A stretch of DNA of 64,000 bases from Ligula intestinalis (GCA_036362985.1 JAYGXS010000003.1:79067676-79131675); one strand, 5' to 3'; numbered from the stretch's first letter, positions 20,820 through 31,720 are shown. Notes: generated by a model not told the origin, from the sequence alone. Numbers and translations are program-made.

Positions 20820-21360
20820 ATTGTTATGAACCAACAAATGGACGGGTGAGAAGCCTTTCGTCCCACTAATCCAAAGGCCTGCGCAAACGGGTGTTAGTCA
20901 CAGCAGAAATAGTTGCAACCTGGCTAGCAAAACCCATTCTAAGCTGTCAAAAGGCGCTGGTACAAGCAATCTGCCACCCTTGGCCGACTGCACGCGGAAA
21001 TTTCACGCCTTCCTAAAGCGCTGTCGTCCGAAAACACGCAAAACGAAGCAACAGAGAAAAGTCCAACGCAACTTGCGCGGCTAAAGTGCAGACCTCAAAG
21101 CGCTGACCGAGAGAACATCCCTCTGTCTCATCTGCGCATCGCAACCAACGTCCTACCTTCGCTGGCGCCCACATTCAGGAGACGAGGGAAAACCCAGATA
21201 CTTAATTACACTCACCCTCCCACTAACCACCCTTCCTCCTCCCTCAATCTGACGATCATATAAACGCTGACATTAAGTGACCCTTTTTATTCTTCATGTC
21301 ATGCACCGGCCTGATGACCGAAAACAATTGTTTGCCAATGCGACTTTTCATTCATAAGAT
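20820..21360 (+). pseudogene. Penelope-like EN tail plus 3' end (family 1)
   Basis: The coding trace is short: FRPTNPKACANGC and, in another frame, RLRKRV-like sequence correspond to the last EN helix (compare NGLRQRVLATAEAVAIRLEN at about 19200). From about 20990 the sequence is pLTR, ending with CTGATGACCGAAAACAATTG (21311-21330) and TTTGCCAATGCGAC. The EN catalytic part is lost. Confidence 0.65.
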
Positions 21361-21719
21361 GAGAATTTTCGCAGAATTATAAGTGATTGTTAACGCCCGT
21401 TCCCGAATGGCATGATTGGGCGCGGTGGAATAAAGTCATCTGCCGTGTGGTGCAGCAAAGTGGTCCTTGAAGAACTGCGACTAGTTGGATATGTGCGTGG
21501 GCTCGCGTGCGTGTGTGCACGTGTGTGTGCGGTCCGGTCCCGCGGTTTAAGGTCATCGCATGAGGACAGTCACGCCGAAGAGACGAGATCCTGAGGCCGC
21601 TCCCATTGAACAATTAACGCTTATTGGCAGTTCGCCGAAGGCGGTCACCAGCGAAGGCCTATGACCTTGAGGTAGTCAAGATTGACAGCAGAATCATTGA
21701 GAAGGAGAAGAAGAAGGCT

Positions 21720-22208
21720 CGATCGCCGGGACAATACGTTCATTCACCTGACGTTTCGGCATCCGTCATGAATTCATCATCAGAGACATGAGTAGGAAAC
21801 AGTAGCAGAACGGGTAATGCATGCAGACCAGTTTTTCTAGGATACAGTCATTACTGCAAACATAGAGCGACAATTAACGTAAATTGCCTACTTGCGCGTG
21901 GATAGTTTGTTGGACGGCACGCGGGCTCTGACCTGTTGAACTTTCATCACGGGTGGTGGACTGGGGCGTGATGATTGCTCGGCCGTCTGGCCCCCCGGTG
22001 TTGGCGTACGATGAGGCGGTGGCCTGCCCATTCCCCAAGTGGCGACTTGCTTTGGACAAATTGAGTCTGAGCACTGAATATGGATTGGGCAAATCGTTGC
22101 ACTTGTTCATGGATTCGGGTCCCGTGAACCATGACTCAACTAGTTCTCACCTCACCCGATTGTCACATCTTGCGAGAATTTCGGCCTGATCAATTTTGAA
22201 CCTGTGGC
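21720..22208 (-). pseudogene. Penelope-like family-3 3' end (EN tail plus pLTR)
   Basis: On the minus strand the EN end is visible from 22208 (INKCNDLPNPYSVLRLNL), followed by the pLTR and a ribozyme-like core at 21749-21783, then GTCCCGGCGATCGAG and a TTC-rich tail to about 21695. The core CTGATGATGAATTCATGACG then GATGCCGAAACGTCA is one of the two most complete family-3 examples in the window. No RT. Confidence 0.75.
21749..21783 (-). ncRNA. Hammerhead-like core, family-3 PLE
   Basis: CTGATGA and CGAAACGTCAGG are both intact on the minus strand with 19 bases between them. The pairing possible between them (GATGAATTC/ATGACGGATG region) is modest. Stem I partners were not resolved by eye. 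Confidence 0.4.
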
Positions 22209-23579
22209 CAGGTCTCGTCGCATTTTAGCTTGTCTTAGCAACAGAATCGTTGTATTTCTCTTCGGAAAGTGCCTTGAGTTCCTGGGCGAGAATCTCTGTA
22301 GGCAGTCGGCCACAGGTAGGACGCGTCAGGACAGCCTGCAATACTATGGCGGAATTCGGTTAAGCTAGGCGCCTAACACACTCTGCATAGGCCAGAGAAA
22401 TAAGGAATTCACAGTACGCCAGCCAAATGCACGACCTTTTCCAATCCCCCTGTAACTCACAGGCCGCCCATACCGCATACAAAACAGGTTACGCTGCCTT
22501 AAAAAAGACTCTTCTTCAAAACGAAGACAATTTTTGGTGCATAATTTATGGGTTCTTTGTTAATCAGTGATTCATCTTATCAGAACTCTACGAGGCGACA
22601 ACTGGAGTTGGCGGCAGGTCAAATAATTAAGACCAAAGGAGAAGAAAATAAATATCCGGAATTATTAGTCCTTGTTCAGTCATCCGTTCGCGTTTATAAT
22701 GACTGTAGTGTGGATTGACATTGAGAAAATGAGGAGTTATCAATTTGGAGTTGGTCAAATAAATTATCGACAACAAAATTTACCATGTCTTGCATAAAAC
22801 AGGGTACTCTGGGTTTTTCTCACGTTTGTTTGACTACTGCAAAGATATGTTCAACTGAAGTCAGTTCTGGATCGTTCAACGAAATAAAACTGCTTTGCAG
22901 AGAAGCGATCGTCTAAAGCATGAAATTATATTCCTACGCTAAACCCGAATCATACCTCCATGAAGCTTCAACATAGAAAAGATGGCAGCCTATCCGGACA
23001 AAATGAAGCAAAAGCCAGTTACAACCGATAGCACGATATAATGTGGCTGGCAATTATTTCCTGACCGACCGCATAATTAAATGCGGACGCACTATATAAT
23101 CTTATGTTAGACATCATTTTGAATTACCTACTTCGTTTAATTCTCATCTGTCTGACGACGACGCCCTGGTGAGCCAGTGTCAAAAATGCACACAAAAAAA
23201 CTACCATTTCCAACAAGACTTCTTCTACTAATGAAGCGTAGAGAAGCATTAATTTCCAAAACTACAGTGTACATCCGAAATCGCTGAATGTCGTTAAATC
23301 TGAAGGCTTCATTTATCCTGTTAATTACTATCTTGCACCTTATGGTGTGCGTTGGTGACAGCCAGATCAGCTGCTCTTCAAATTTCACGGCCATTGCAGT
23401 CGATAGGGGCGCATTTCATACAAAAATGTGACCACCTGGAGTGACTTCAGGGGCTTATGTGAAAATAAGACCTTCCCATACGATACTTTACCACAATGAA
23501 AATCTGTGATCAATACACTCCTCCGCAGTACAATACTTAAACACGGCTTTCTCATAGCGATTCGTTGATCGAGGTCAAC
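22209..23579. other. No recognised feature
   Basis: An 85-codon minus-strand frame at 23137-23394 has no recognisable domain. No repeat recognised. Confidence 0.4.
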
Positions 23580-24133
23580 TGTAAGGACGGCCCACCACGC
23601 GAGTAATCATCTGGCGTTCCTGGGGGTAGGAGGACAAAGGAAGCCTACATGCTAGCATGTGCACACAGAACAGGCCAAGACGCACAGCCTTCAAGGGCCG
23701 ACAGGCGAGGACGCACGGACAGCTGTCGGCTGCGGTCTGTCATTCGGGAGGTCACGCCCGACAAGAGATCACGAAAGGACGCATGCATATGTGCGCAGCA
23801 GTGGGGTGGCGTGTCACGCCGAGGACACTTTACGGTGGCTGCTCGGAAGGGACATAAGCGGAGAGGCCAATAAGAAGCAAAGACTGCTGGTCTTTAAATA
23901 AGCTACCACCACAAAAGCCAGAATTCTGCTGCTAGTGACACGAGACTCTGTTGCCGAGAGCTGCTGATGGGGAGCGAGACCTACGACAGAACACACGCTG
24001 CCGGCGGACACAGTACAAGCTGCCGGACACACAGAAGACAGAACTGATGAACAAGCTGAAACAATGACAGTAAACTATAATCTACTATGGTGCGTGCCTT
24101 CCTTTCCTAAGATGCAACTGGGGGATATAACCA
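23580..24133 (+). mobile_element. Possible decayed LTR
   Basis: Starts TGTAAGGACGG and ends near GATATAACCA, followed by GTGTCGACGCAGGCGC, which resembles the LTR-to-primer-site junction at 3171-3195 (TATAACAAGTGGCGACGCC). A TATA-like TTTAAATAAG lies near 23895. About 25-120 bases downstream are ATTAGACGGATTCCC and similar sequence also found inside the 2815-3177 LTR (ATTAGACGGGTTCC). No coding remains. Confidence 0.35.
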
Positions 24134-24299
24134 GTGTCGACGCAGGCGCAAACAAGGTTATAACATCAACAAAAAGGTAATAGGTTATTTTTTGTGAAGA
24201 ACTGTTTTGTACGCATCTATTAGACGGATTCCCAGCTCGGCTTAAGGCTTAAGCAGTCCACCGCGTAGGTACTTAATCAGCAACAGTAAGCTGCTGGGC

Positions 24300-24560
24300 A
24301 CTTACCTGCTAGGAATGTCGTTTGGATGGAACCATAGACGTCCCTGGTTTACGCGGCCGTACACAAAACTGCGAAATTCTTCTGGAAGTTGGTAGATAGG
24401 TAGATTCTCATTAGCCAGCAGCCAGAATGCGTCATTTTCTGCACAAGATAAGCACATTTCGCAGTACGCTGTCTGCGACCAGAAAGGGATACGCTGGACC
24501 GGTACATGCATTAGAAGTACATATTAGGTTTCTGCAGTGCTGCATACTCACACTTTATAA
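24300..24560 (+). repeat. Anonymous repeat R5, copy 1
   Basis: Direct copy of 29045-29350. Shared landmarks: ACCAGAAAGGGATACG and AGGTTTCTGCAGT. No credible coding frame. Confidence 0.6.
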
Positions 24561-24704
24561 CATTATTCCCAGTAAGGCTGTAATTACTCTCCTCTGCTCA
24601 GCATGATGAGAACCACTCATCGTTTCTTGTTATGGGAAATCCTGGTCCATTGCGCGTAGGGCAGAGAATAAAAGGATTCACATCATACCGACCATCTAGT
24701 TCGA

Positions 24705-24940
24705 TCCCAAATCTGACCGAACGATGAGGCGCCTGGAAAAGATAGCACGTAAACACGTACCAGCTTGGTAAAGCAACGGTTTAACTTAATCGATCTCCAG
24801 CTCTATCCTCGCACACCTTGTCAATACGAAGCATCCAGTCAATACTAATAAAGCATTTCAGGTTGTCTAACGGACACCAGCTAAGTTTTTTTAAGGGCCA
24901 ATGCCAAGGGGTGCCTGCAACAGCTAAAACAGTAGCTATA
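24705..24940 (+). pseudogene. Penelope-like family-1 EN, left half of interrupted copy
   Basis: Matches 19025-19250 (CGCCTGGAAAAGA, CTCGCACACCTTGT, CAGGTTGTCTAACGGACACC). It carries stops (the Trp-Leu after the AW block and elsewhere). It breaks off at GCTATA (24935-24940); the match resumes at 26401. See the inserted element. Confidence 0.8.
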
Positions 24941-24992
24941 TAGAAGAAGACGAAGAAGAAAACGATGATGCGATCACTGGAACAAGGACTTT

Positions 24993-25038
24993 ATTTTCCT
25001 GACGTTTCGGATTCCCTCGGGAATCCTTAATCATAGGC
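24993..25038 (-). ncRNA. Hammerhead-like module with strong stem
   Basis: GGATTCCC and GGGAATCC (25009-25026) form a perfect 8-bp stem that abuts CGAAACGTCAGG on the minus strand. This is the position of stem II before the GAAA block. The CTGATGA block is changed to something like CTATGATTAA, so catalysis is unlikely. Confidence 0.4.
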
Positions 25039-25057
25039 GGTGATAATGCAGTCATGG

Positions 25058-26380
25058 TCATGCGCAGATAGGGTGGACACATGCACAGGCTGCACGGTAT
25101 TGATAGTTCATAGTGGTCATCCGTGTGTGTGTGTGATAATTGCTCACTTCTGTAGCCACCGCTTGGGTCTTAATTGATGCGGGACTGGCTTGACACTTCG
25201 CGTTCGACTCACTAATTGCCACAGTTTGCTCGTCAGCAGGCTTGATAATTGCAGGGCAATTATGCTCGCTGTCGTCGGAGTTGATGCTGTGCCCAGTCCT
25301 TCCCACGTGACTGATTCTGTTGCTCAGGAAATGTATCAGTACATCATATGAAAACGCCAAATCGTTGCGTTTGTTAATGGACGGGGGGCCTGAGAACCAT
25401 AACTCGAACAGTTCGTGGCTCACGCGGTTGTCACCTCTTGCTAGGATTTCGGCCTCGTCAAACTTGAAAATATGGCCGGGTCCCGTCGAGTGACTTGCCA
25501 CCTGGGAGTTGGCGTCTTTCTTCCTCACCGCCGCTGCATGCTCGGCCATTCGCGTCCGGAGTGATCTCCCAGTTTCTCCGACGTAGTTGTTTAGTCCACA
25601 ACTGCACCAGATACGGTTAACAACTCCAGCCGTTTCCTGCTATGGCAGTGGGTCTTTCGGTCTCATGAACTGGCGCCTGATGGTTGCTTAAGGCCTGTGC
25701 GCAAGTGCAACTCCAAGTGGGGAGAGTAGAGGGCTAACCGCTTCCGATACATTCTTCACGTACGGAAGAGCTCGCCAAACTTTTGGGTCAGGTGGATGTG
25801 GCTTCTTCTCCCGTTTACGTATGCATTGGTTGACGAAGTTGCGCGGGTATCCATTCGCTCTGAGTGATCGTCGAAGCTTTTGTATATTCAAGCAACTTTG
25901 TCTTCCACTTCGCTGCAATGCGTCTCAACACGGTAGTAAGGCGCCCGTAGGCAGCTGCGTTTGTGACCAATTGGGTGGTTGCTGTTGTAGTTCAGGACTT
26001 GCATAGTGTTGGTCGCTTTCCTGCACACTTTAGTTTTTAGGTTACCACCGTCTTTGCTGCTAACGAGGACATCTAGGGAGGCCAGCTGGTTGTTATCTTC
26101 TTCCTCCATCGTAAATTGAATGTCCGGGAAGACGGAATTTAGACGTTTCCTGAATGTAAGCACCTGATCCCGCTCGATAACGACAAAGGTCTACCGAGCA
26201 TACCGAGCCCAGGATTTCGGTCTGTGGTGTCGGCAAACCAGCGATCACAACCGTTGCAGCACCGCCTCTGCTATAAATCCGGAAATTGGCCAACACATGG
26301 GTGTACCTTTCACCTGCTCGTAGATAGTTCCGTTGAAGGTGAATAACGTCTTGAGGGAGAACTTCAGAAGCAGAAAGATT
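25058..26380 (-). pseudogene. PLE RT-EN polyprotein of the inserted element
   Basis: Read on the minus strand. RT: catalytic motif C is RYAR-stop (about 26190-26180) where YADD is expected. It is followed by TFVVIERDQV, then FRKRLNSVFPDIQFTMEEED, LASLDVLVSSKDGGNLKTKV, the thumb (RRSLRANGYPRNFVNQCIRK) and WRALPYVKNVSEAVS. EN: CGLNNYVGETGRSLRTRMAE (about 25600-25540), then SQVASHSTGPGHIFKFDEAE, ARGDNRVSHELFELW and SINKRNDL. Stops at motif C and in the palm, plus frame changes near 25690, make it inactive. The EN signature is intact. Confidence 0.85.
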
Positions 26381-26400
26381 TGGGCGTGTCCGAGGCTATA

Positions 26401-26704
26401 CAGCTAGCGGAGCTGCGTTGTCAGAAGACGCTGTTACAATCCCTTACACTTCTGTGACCAACACCGACGCCAGGTGGCAATAGCATTTCTCCCCTACCCA
26501 CTAGGGGCAGTCGCTTAGCCAACACGCCAATCTCGCCTACTTGCGTAGACTGACATAGTCCATAGTGGCCAAACGGTGCCCATGTCAGACAGTTTTTGAT
26601 TTTTCTTCATGTTCATACTTTAATTGCTTTGATGAAGAGTTGTTGAACACATATTTTTGCCAAAAACTGACTTTTAAAATTAACCATGGAAATATTTACA
26701 AAAC
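26401..26704 (+). pseudogene. Penelope-like family-1 EN/3' end, right half of interrupted copy
   Basis: Resumes the copy broken at 24940: AGCTGCGTTGTCAGAAGACG matches GTGCTGTGTTGTCAGAAGAA near 19260, and ACACCGACGCCAGGTGGCAA matches ACCCCGACGACAGGTGACG. Ends with TTTGATGAAGAGTTGTTGAA, TTTTTGCC and CTGACTTTTAAAA, the decayed family-1 terminus. Confidence 0.8.
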
Positions 26705-27600
26705 GTCTTGATTTTGTAGCTTCACCGTTCCCAAAGATGTTGGTGGAAGATGGTTGTGACATTTTCTGGGTATGTCTTTTACCACTGTAAATGAATAGTA
26801 TAACCTGTTAATCAAACTGCTTCTGCATTCTAAAATCAGGATCAAACTGTTAACGACGACGACAAAATATGCGGGAGATTAGGTTTGTTTTTGATAACAT
26901 GATTTCGTGATATCCCGTGCGTCTACGCTGCCAACAAGCATGGGTAGATCTTAACCAGACTCTCGGGTCTGGGGAGTAGGTGGCTACGAGCCGCCTTACG
27001 TCTTTCTAATTTGCAACTTGACACACGCGAAGTCTCCACCTTTGTTGAGACCCTTGTCAAACATAAGTTTTCCGTTTTGGGTTCTAAAACAGGCACTACT
27101 ATTTTAGGGGATCAACCATTCTTTAAAAGAAAGGCGGGGTTTGGTTTAAAATTTATACATTTTTGCTTATAAAAACGTACCTTTAAAACAATCATCAAAC
27201 ACAAAAACATTGATTTCATGGCAACAAACAAAATTAAGAGCAAAGGAGGAAAAAGTAAATGCAATTTTGATAGTACCTGCTTGATTGTCCTTTTGCATAT
27301 AAAGTGACTTAAATTAAGGCTGCTGTCTATGGTGGACTGTTTATTTTAATTATTCATAATATAACTCACATGTTCTTACGCTGAATGATGTGTTCTAAGC
27401 TTTTCTGCAACTAATTTGGTTTATGCGAAGAGATATTCCATGCAAATGAGATTTGGGACTTTTGAGGCAAAAAAGTATATGCAACCCGTAGCCGAATACA
27501 TTTCCTGTAATTTATAAAAAAGATTATACTCCTTTGTTAAATCCAAATCCTGTCTCGATTAAACAGTGAATGAGTATTGTCCTCTTCTTGAGTGCATATA
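26705..27600. other. No recognised feature
   Basis: AT-rich sequence without domain-bearing frames. Confidence 0.45.
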
Positions 27601-28590
27601 CAGTAGATTCTGTATCTCATGAAACGTCACCCGGAATTCTGAAATGCGTTTTCGATTCAAACATATTCCTTACGTATGTTTGCAATAATGACAATTGTAC
27701 AGTCTAATTTCAATCTATTTTAGTCACGTCAGGATGCTGACATTTTAACAAGCTTCTTCCTCACAGCTAATAAAAAGTATGTACTGTAAAAATGGCTACT
27801 TAAGCAGTATGAATTTTCATCATGGATTTTGACCGTCTTTATGAATTCAAACATTCTATGGAAAAAAACGCACGAAAAAAATTATTGCTTATAATCGTTT
27901 TGTAGCAAATTGTGCCTTCTTTAAATGTTATGCTCAAAGAAGGAGTATCTTTCGGTTTAAAAAAGTTTTTAATTTTTAGCTTTTTTAAGATTTTGAGGTG
28001 GTCATTTACTATAAATTATATTTGTCAATTTATTAATGCTACCTATACTTTGTGCAGCAATTTCCACATCTTTTGCATAATTGCTTGAAAATTATGTGAT
28101 TTCTTCCTCAAACCGGAGGAAAAAACGTATTTACCCTGAAGGAGGATGTACACAGCGCGCAGTTTGTAAACCTTGAATTCAAGTGTAGCAGTCGATAGGT
28201 TTAAAAATAATCCAGCAATAAAAAAGCGTTCTTAAAACTGAGAGATAATCCTTCTTGAATTACAAATTTAAGAAAGGCGCAATTACCTACCAAACGATTA
28301 CAATAAATAATTTTTTGAGCATGTTTTCTATAGAATATATTACAATTTACAAAGACAGTCAAAATGTATGATGAAAATGCATGCAACTTAAGTAGCCACT
28401 TTTTCAGTTCATACTTTTTATAAGCTGTGAGAAAGATCCTGGTTAAAGTGTCAGTATCCTGACGTGACTAAAATATATTGAGATTAGGCTGTGCGATTGT
28501 CATCATAGCAAGCATAATTAATCGATATGTTTGAATCAAAAACACATTTCAGAATTCTGGTTGACATTTCATGAGATAGGGAATCTACTG
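27601..28590. mobile_element. R2 foldback element, complete
   Basis: 990-bp element with long inverted arms. It starts CAGTAGATTC at 27601 and ends GAATCTACTG at 28590, each flanked by TATA (27597-27600 and 28591-28594). Arms share TATCTCATGAAA, CCTGACGTGACT/AGTCACGTCAGG and GGCTACTTAAGC/GCAACTTAAGTAGCC. No transposase frame. Long inverted termini beside TA suggest a Tc1/mariner-type MITE, but the superfamily is not proven. Confidence 0.75.
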
Positions 28591-28594
28591 TATA

Positions 28595-29044
28595 TTATAT
28601 TGCACCGAAGGATAATGACAGCTGACGATGCATCGATGAACCCCGATAATGAATTGCTTCTGCCTATTTGTAAGCATTCTCAGTGGACATTCTGTGTCAG
28701 GACTGTGCGCAGTTTTGGGATTCCGATCCCAATTGCTGGTGGGAATAATGCTTGGCCATATTCATCTACCTAAAACTTCTGTTGACATAATTCTGCAGGT
28801 TGTTGCCTTATCGTGGCTTCTATCATTTACGTGATGCATTTTGCTTTTTGTCCATAATGATATAATGTGATAGTATGCATTTTTTGACACGCAAACATGC
28901 CAGAACTTTATTAAAGGGACCATGGTTTACTTTTAAGAGTATAAAATTATTGTGAGCATATTTGCGACAGATTTCCGACTCAGTTTTAGACACCTGCAGC
29001 TTCAATACGTGAACTCAGTAAGAAGTCACATTTCATGACAATAA
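28595..29044. other. No recognised feature
   Basis: No coding frame or repeat recognised. Confidence 0.4.
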
Positions 29045-29350
29045 GTCACCGGAAACCAACATGCTAGGAAACTTCAGTTGAATGAAACCAAAGGTCGTCA
29101 GCATACATAAATGACTTTGGCGGCTTTACACGAAACTGCGGAATTATTATTGCAGTTGGTTAAGATGTGGGACAGTTTCACGCACAACTCTCCCCAGTCA
29201 TTAGAGGAGTATGCTAGTGTGCCTATTTCTGCGTCACGTAAGCGCACTTTGCATTACGCAGTTTGCAACCAGAAAGGGATACGTTGGGCCGGCTTGGCCA
29301 ACACAATTACTCATCAGGTTTCTGCAGTTTTGCAAATTCGCAAGACCGTT
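29045..29350 (+). repeat. Anonymous repeat R5, copy 2
   Basis: Direct copy of 24300-24560 with shared landmarks. The frame here (29111-29383) resembles no protein and differs in frame from copy 1, so it is not conserved coding. Confidence 0.6.
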
Positions 29351-29529
29351 TTAAAAATATTTTCCTGGAGTTCAGATGGTTAGTCATCGAACAGATCAGC
29401 AAACAATATGTAGCGGTGAGTCCCAGTTTTTTGCACATTTTGGGGCTATGTGGATAAGCTTGAGGTCAGAAAATCATTCTTATGCAAAACATAGCATTTG
29501 CTGAAAAAACGTGCAACTTTCATAACTTT

Positions 29530-31720
29530 GTAAAGGTGTGAGCTATACTCCAATACCAGTGTAAAGGCATTGAGGAAAATTAAAAAATAATAATGAATAG
29601 CAATGGACATATTTCAAACTTAAAAAAGCGCAAGAGATACTAGGTGTTTGTTGAGAAACATAAAGTTTTCCAGATAATACCCAGGTTCTGGAGATTTAAA
29701 AAGTAGCTAAAATTTAGAACTGAAAATTTTAGCGTTTATAGATCTTAAAATTTTACATTACCAGTTTAATTATAATAAAGGGAACTTTCTTTTAGTCCAT
29801 TTGATTTGTACAGATTGTATCATTAGTGAATAGCTATTTATTGCATATCATCTAATATAATTTGACATAATTTTCTTAATTTTAAATGTCTTAATTAATT
29901 ACTTGGACCTTTTTTCGACGTTTACATCAAAACCTTTAAAATAAGATACAGTTCTGCGAGTGCTGAAAGCAAATTTCCTAAATTAGTAAATTTTTGATTA
30001 TTTATCCCATACCATCGGGAACGCATTTACGAAAACTTATAAATAATAATGAGCAAAATTAGGCATATTAAGTTATTTTAAGAACTATAAGGATTTCTTT
30101 GTGTTTGTTAAGAAAAATAAAATTTTCTCGATAATTTCCAGCTTGTGTAGATGTCAAAAAAATATAAATTAGAACAATAAATTTAAATAGTTTGCAAAGT
30201 ATAAAACTTAAAGCAACTTATTTTTTATACAAAAAGAACTTGCCTTTATTCGAAATATTTTGTATATTTGATAATGATTTTATACGTAGTTATTGAATAT
30301 CTTTGAATAAATTCTCTCTTAATTTCGGAAATTTTTGCTATGTTCATTGATCTGTTCACTGATTCGCTGTTTGTTTGACGTTTACATCAAAACCTTTAAA
30401 ATAAGATATAACTAAACAGCATTTACCGAAAAAGACGAGCTTTTGGATATTATTTTCTATGCGGCTGTTCATGTTGGTGAAATTTTGAATTGATTCAAAA
30501 CAGCAAACCACATTTTCGAGCTACAACATGTCTCCTAGATACCACGCATATGGTTATTCCTAAGATATATAACAATAGTTTTCATAATAGGTAACCTCTT
30601 TAAAAATTACTTTTATTGGATATTTTACCGACCAATGTTTGCGTATATTAACTTTTTTTAAGATAATCTCACAGTGAAATTGCAGACTTTTGATAATTTC
30701 TCCAATTTATCTGAAGAAAAATTATTAAATTTAACTGGAGATGAAAGAACATACATTTCTCTTTGAAACGGATTATTTTTTGCTTAAGAATATTTATTCT
30801 ACGATTTCTTATGAACGTACGAATGCAAAAAACAGGCCATGTATATGAACATTTTTTGAAATACTTAGTATTTTTCTGTCTGTTCCGTTTCTAACTTACG
30901 GTTGAAAGGAACCAATTTTTTACAAAACAACTATATTTCTACGCGACTTACATACAATAAGACATTCTTTTAGCTGTCTGTGCTGTTACATGTAGAAACT
31001 CTGTTTGCGTGCATGGCGAGCTGTGCGGTAAAAGAAAATGTTCCACCAAGAACCTTTGTTACTGCGGTTTTTGCAAAAAGAAAACTTCATAGGATAGCTT
31101 AATATAATTTTTAAAAATTCTATTTCTGCTTGTTTCTGAAAAATAAAAACGATTTCTCAAACTTCGCTTTAGTTCCATTTGATGAACTCTACACAAAATT
31201 TTCCACTACTGGAAAGGGTTATTATTCAACCTTTTTTTACTTATTATGGAGTTTTTCCGAATCACAATGTATGTTAGAAAGAAGGTTCGTCCTGTCGTTC
31301 CCTATAACATACAAAATTTCTTTTATGTAAACATACTCATGATTTAGCAAAAGTTAAAGCCTATTTCCCCGAAAACATTTAAATAAGGGGGCAGTTTTCC
31401 AAATTATAGCCCTTCTTATTATTACATCATCTCAGTCTATCAAAATAGCCTGCCCAGATATACGCTACATTACTCAGTTAAATGTTGACCTGTAATTTGC
31501 TTGCAGGATTTGCAGAACCGTATATATAAAGAGCATTTACCAAGAGAAAGTGTTTTTGGATATGATTATTTGGACGATTGTCGTGTGGATCATGTGTAGG
31601 AATGCTTTAAAACAGGAAATCACGCTGTAAAGTATACAGAACTTCCGTACGATAGGTCCAATATTTTAATTCTTAGGATTAATAAAAACATTTCTCTAAT
31701 TGGTTACCCCTTTAAAAATG
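29530..31720 (+). repeat. R3 AT-rich repeat, with internal subrepeats
   Basis: Large non-coding repeat. The core 30005-31600 aligns with 52222-53720 (plus) and the whole with 59260-60660 (minus). Internal repetition: GACGTTTACATCAAAACCTT occurs at about 29917 and 30377 (460 bp apart), and GCATTTACC...TTTTGGAT at about 30412 and 31527. A tandem head followed by a longer body would explain this. No protein seen. Confidence 0.7.

Larger units (their letters stand above)
24941..26394 (-). mobile_element. Penelope-like element inserted into another PLE
   Basis: 1,454-bp minus-strand element, 5'-truncated in the RT palm. Both sides show GCTATA (24935-24940 and 26395-26400), a candidate 6-bp target duplication. 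From its 5' side: RT palm (LFTFNGTIYEQVKGTPM, PISGFIAEAVLQRL), a degraded catalytic box, thumb, EN and pLTR with a hammerhead-like core. The 3' end (24941) carries a TTC-rich tail on the minus strand. Confidence 0.85.

Noticed and set aside
23649..23901. Three overlapping frames of 66-80 codons
   Set aside because: They fall inside the GC-rich LTR-like stretch and overlap in three frames, typical of chance frames in GC-rich sequence.
27601..28590. CRISPR-like or regulatory repeat array
   Set aside because: The repeats are two long inverted arms, not short direct repeats with spacers; the genome is eukaryotic in character.
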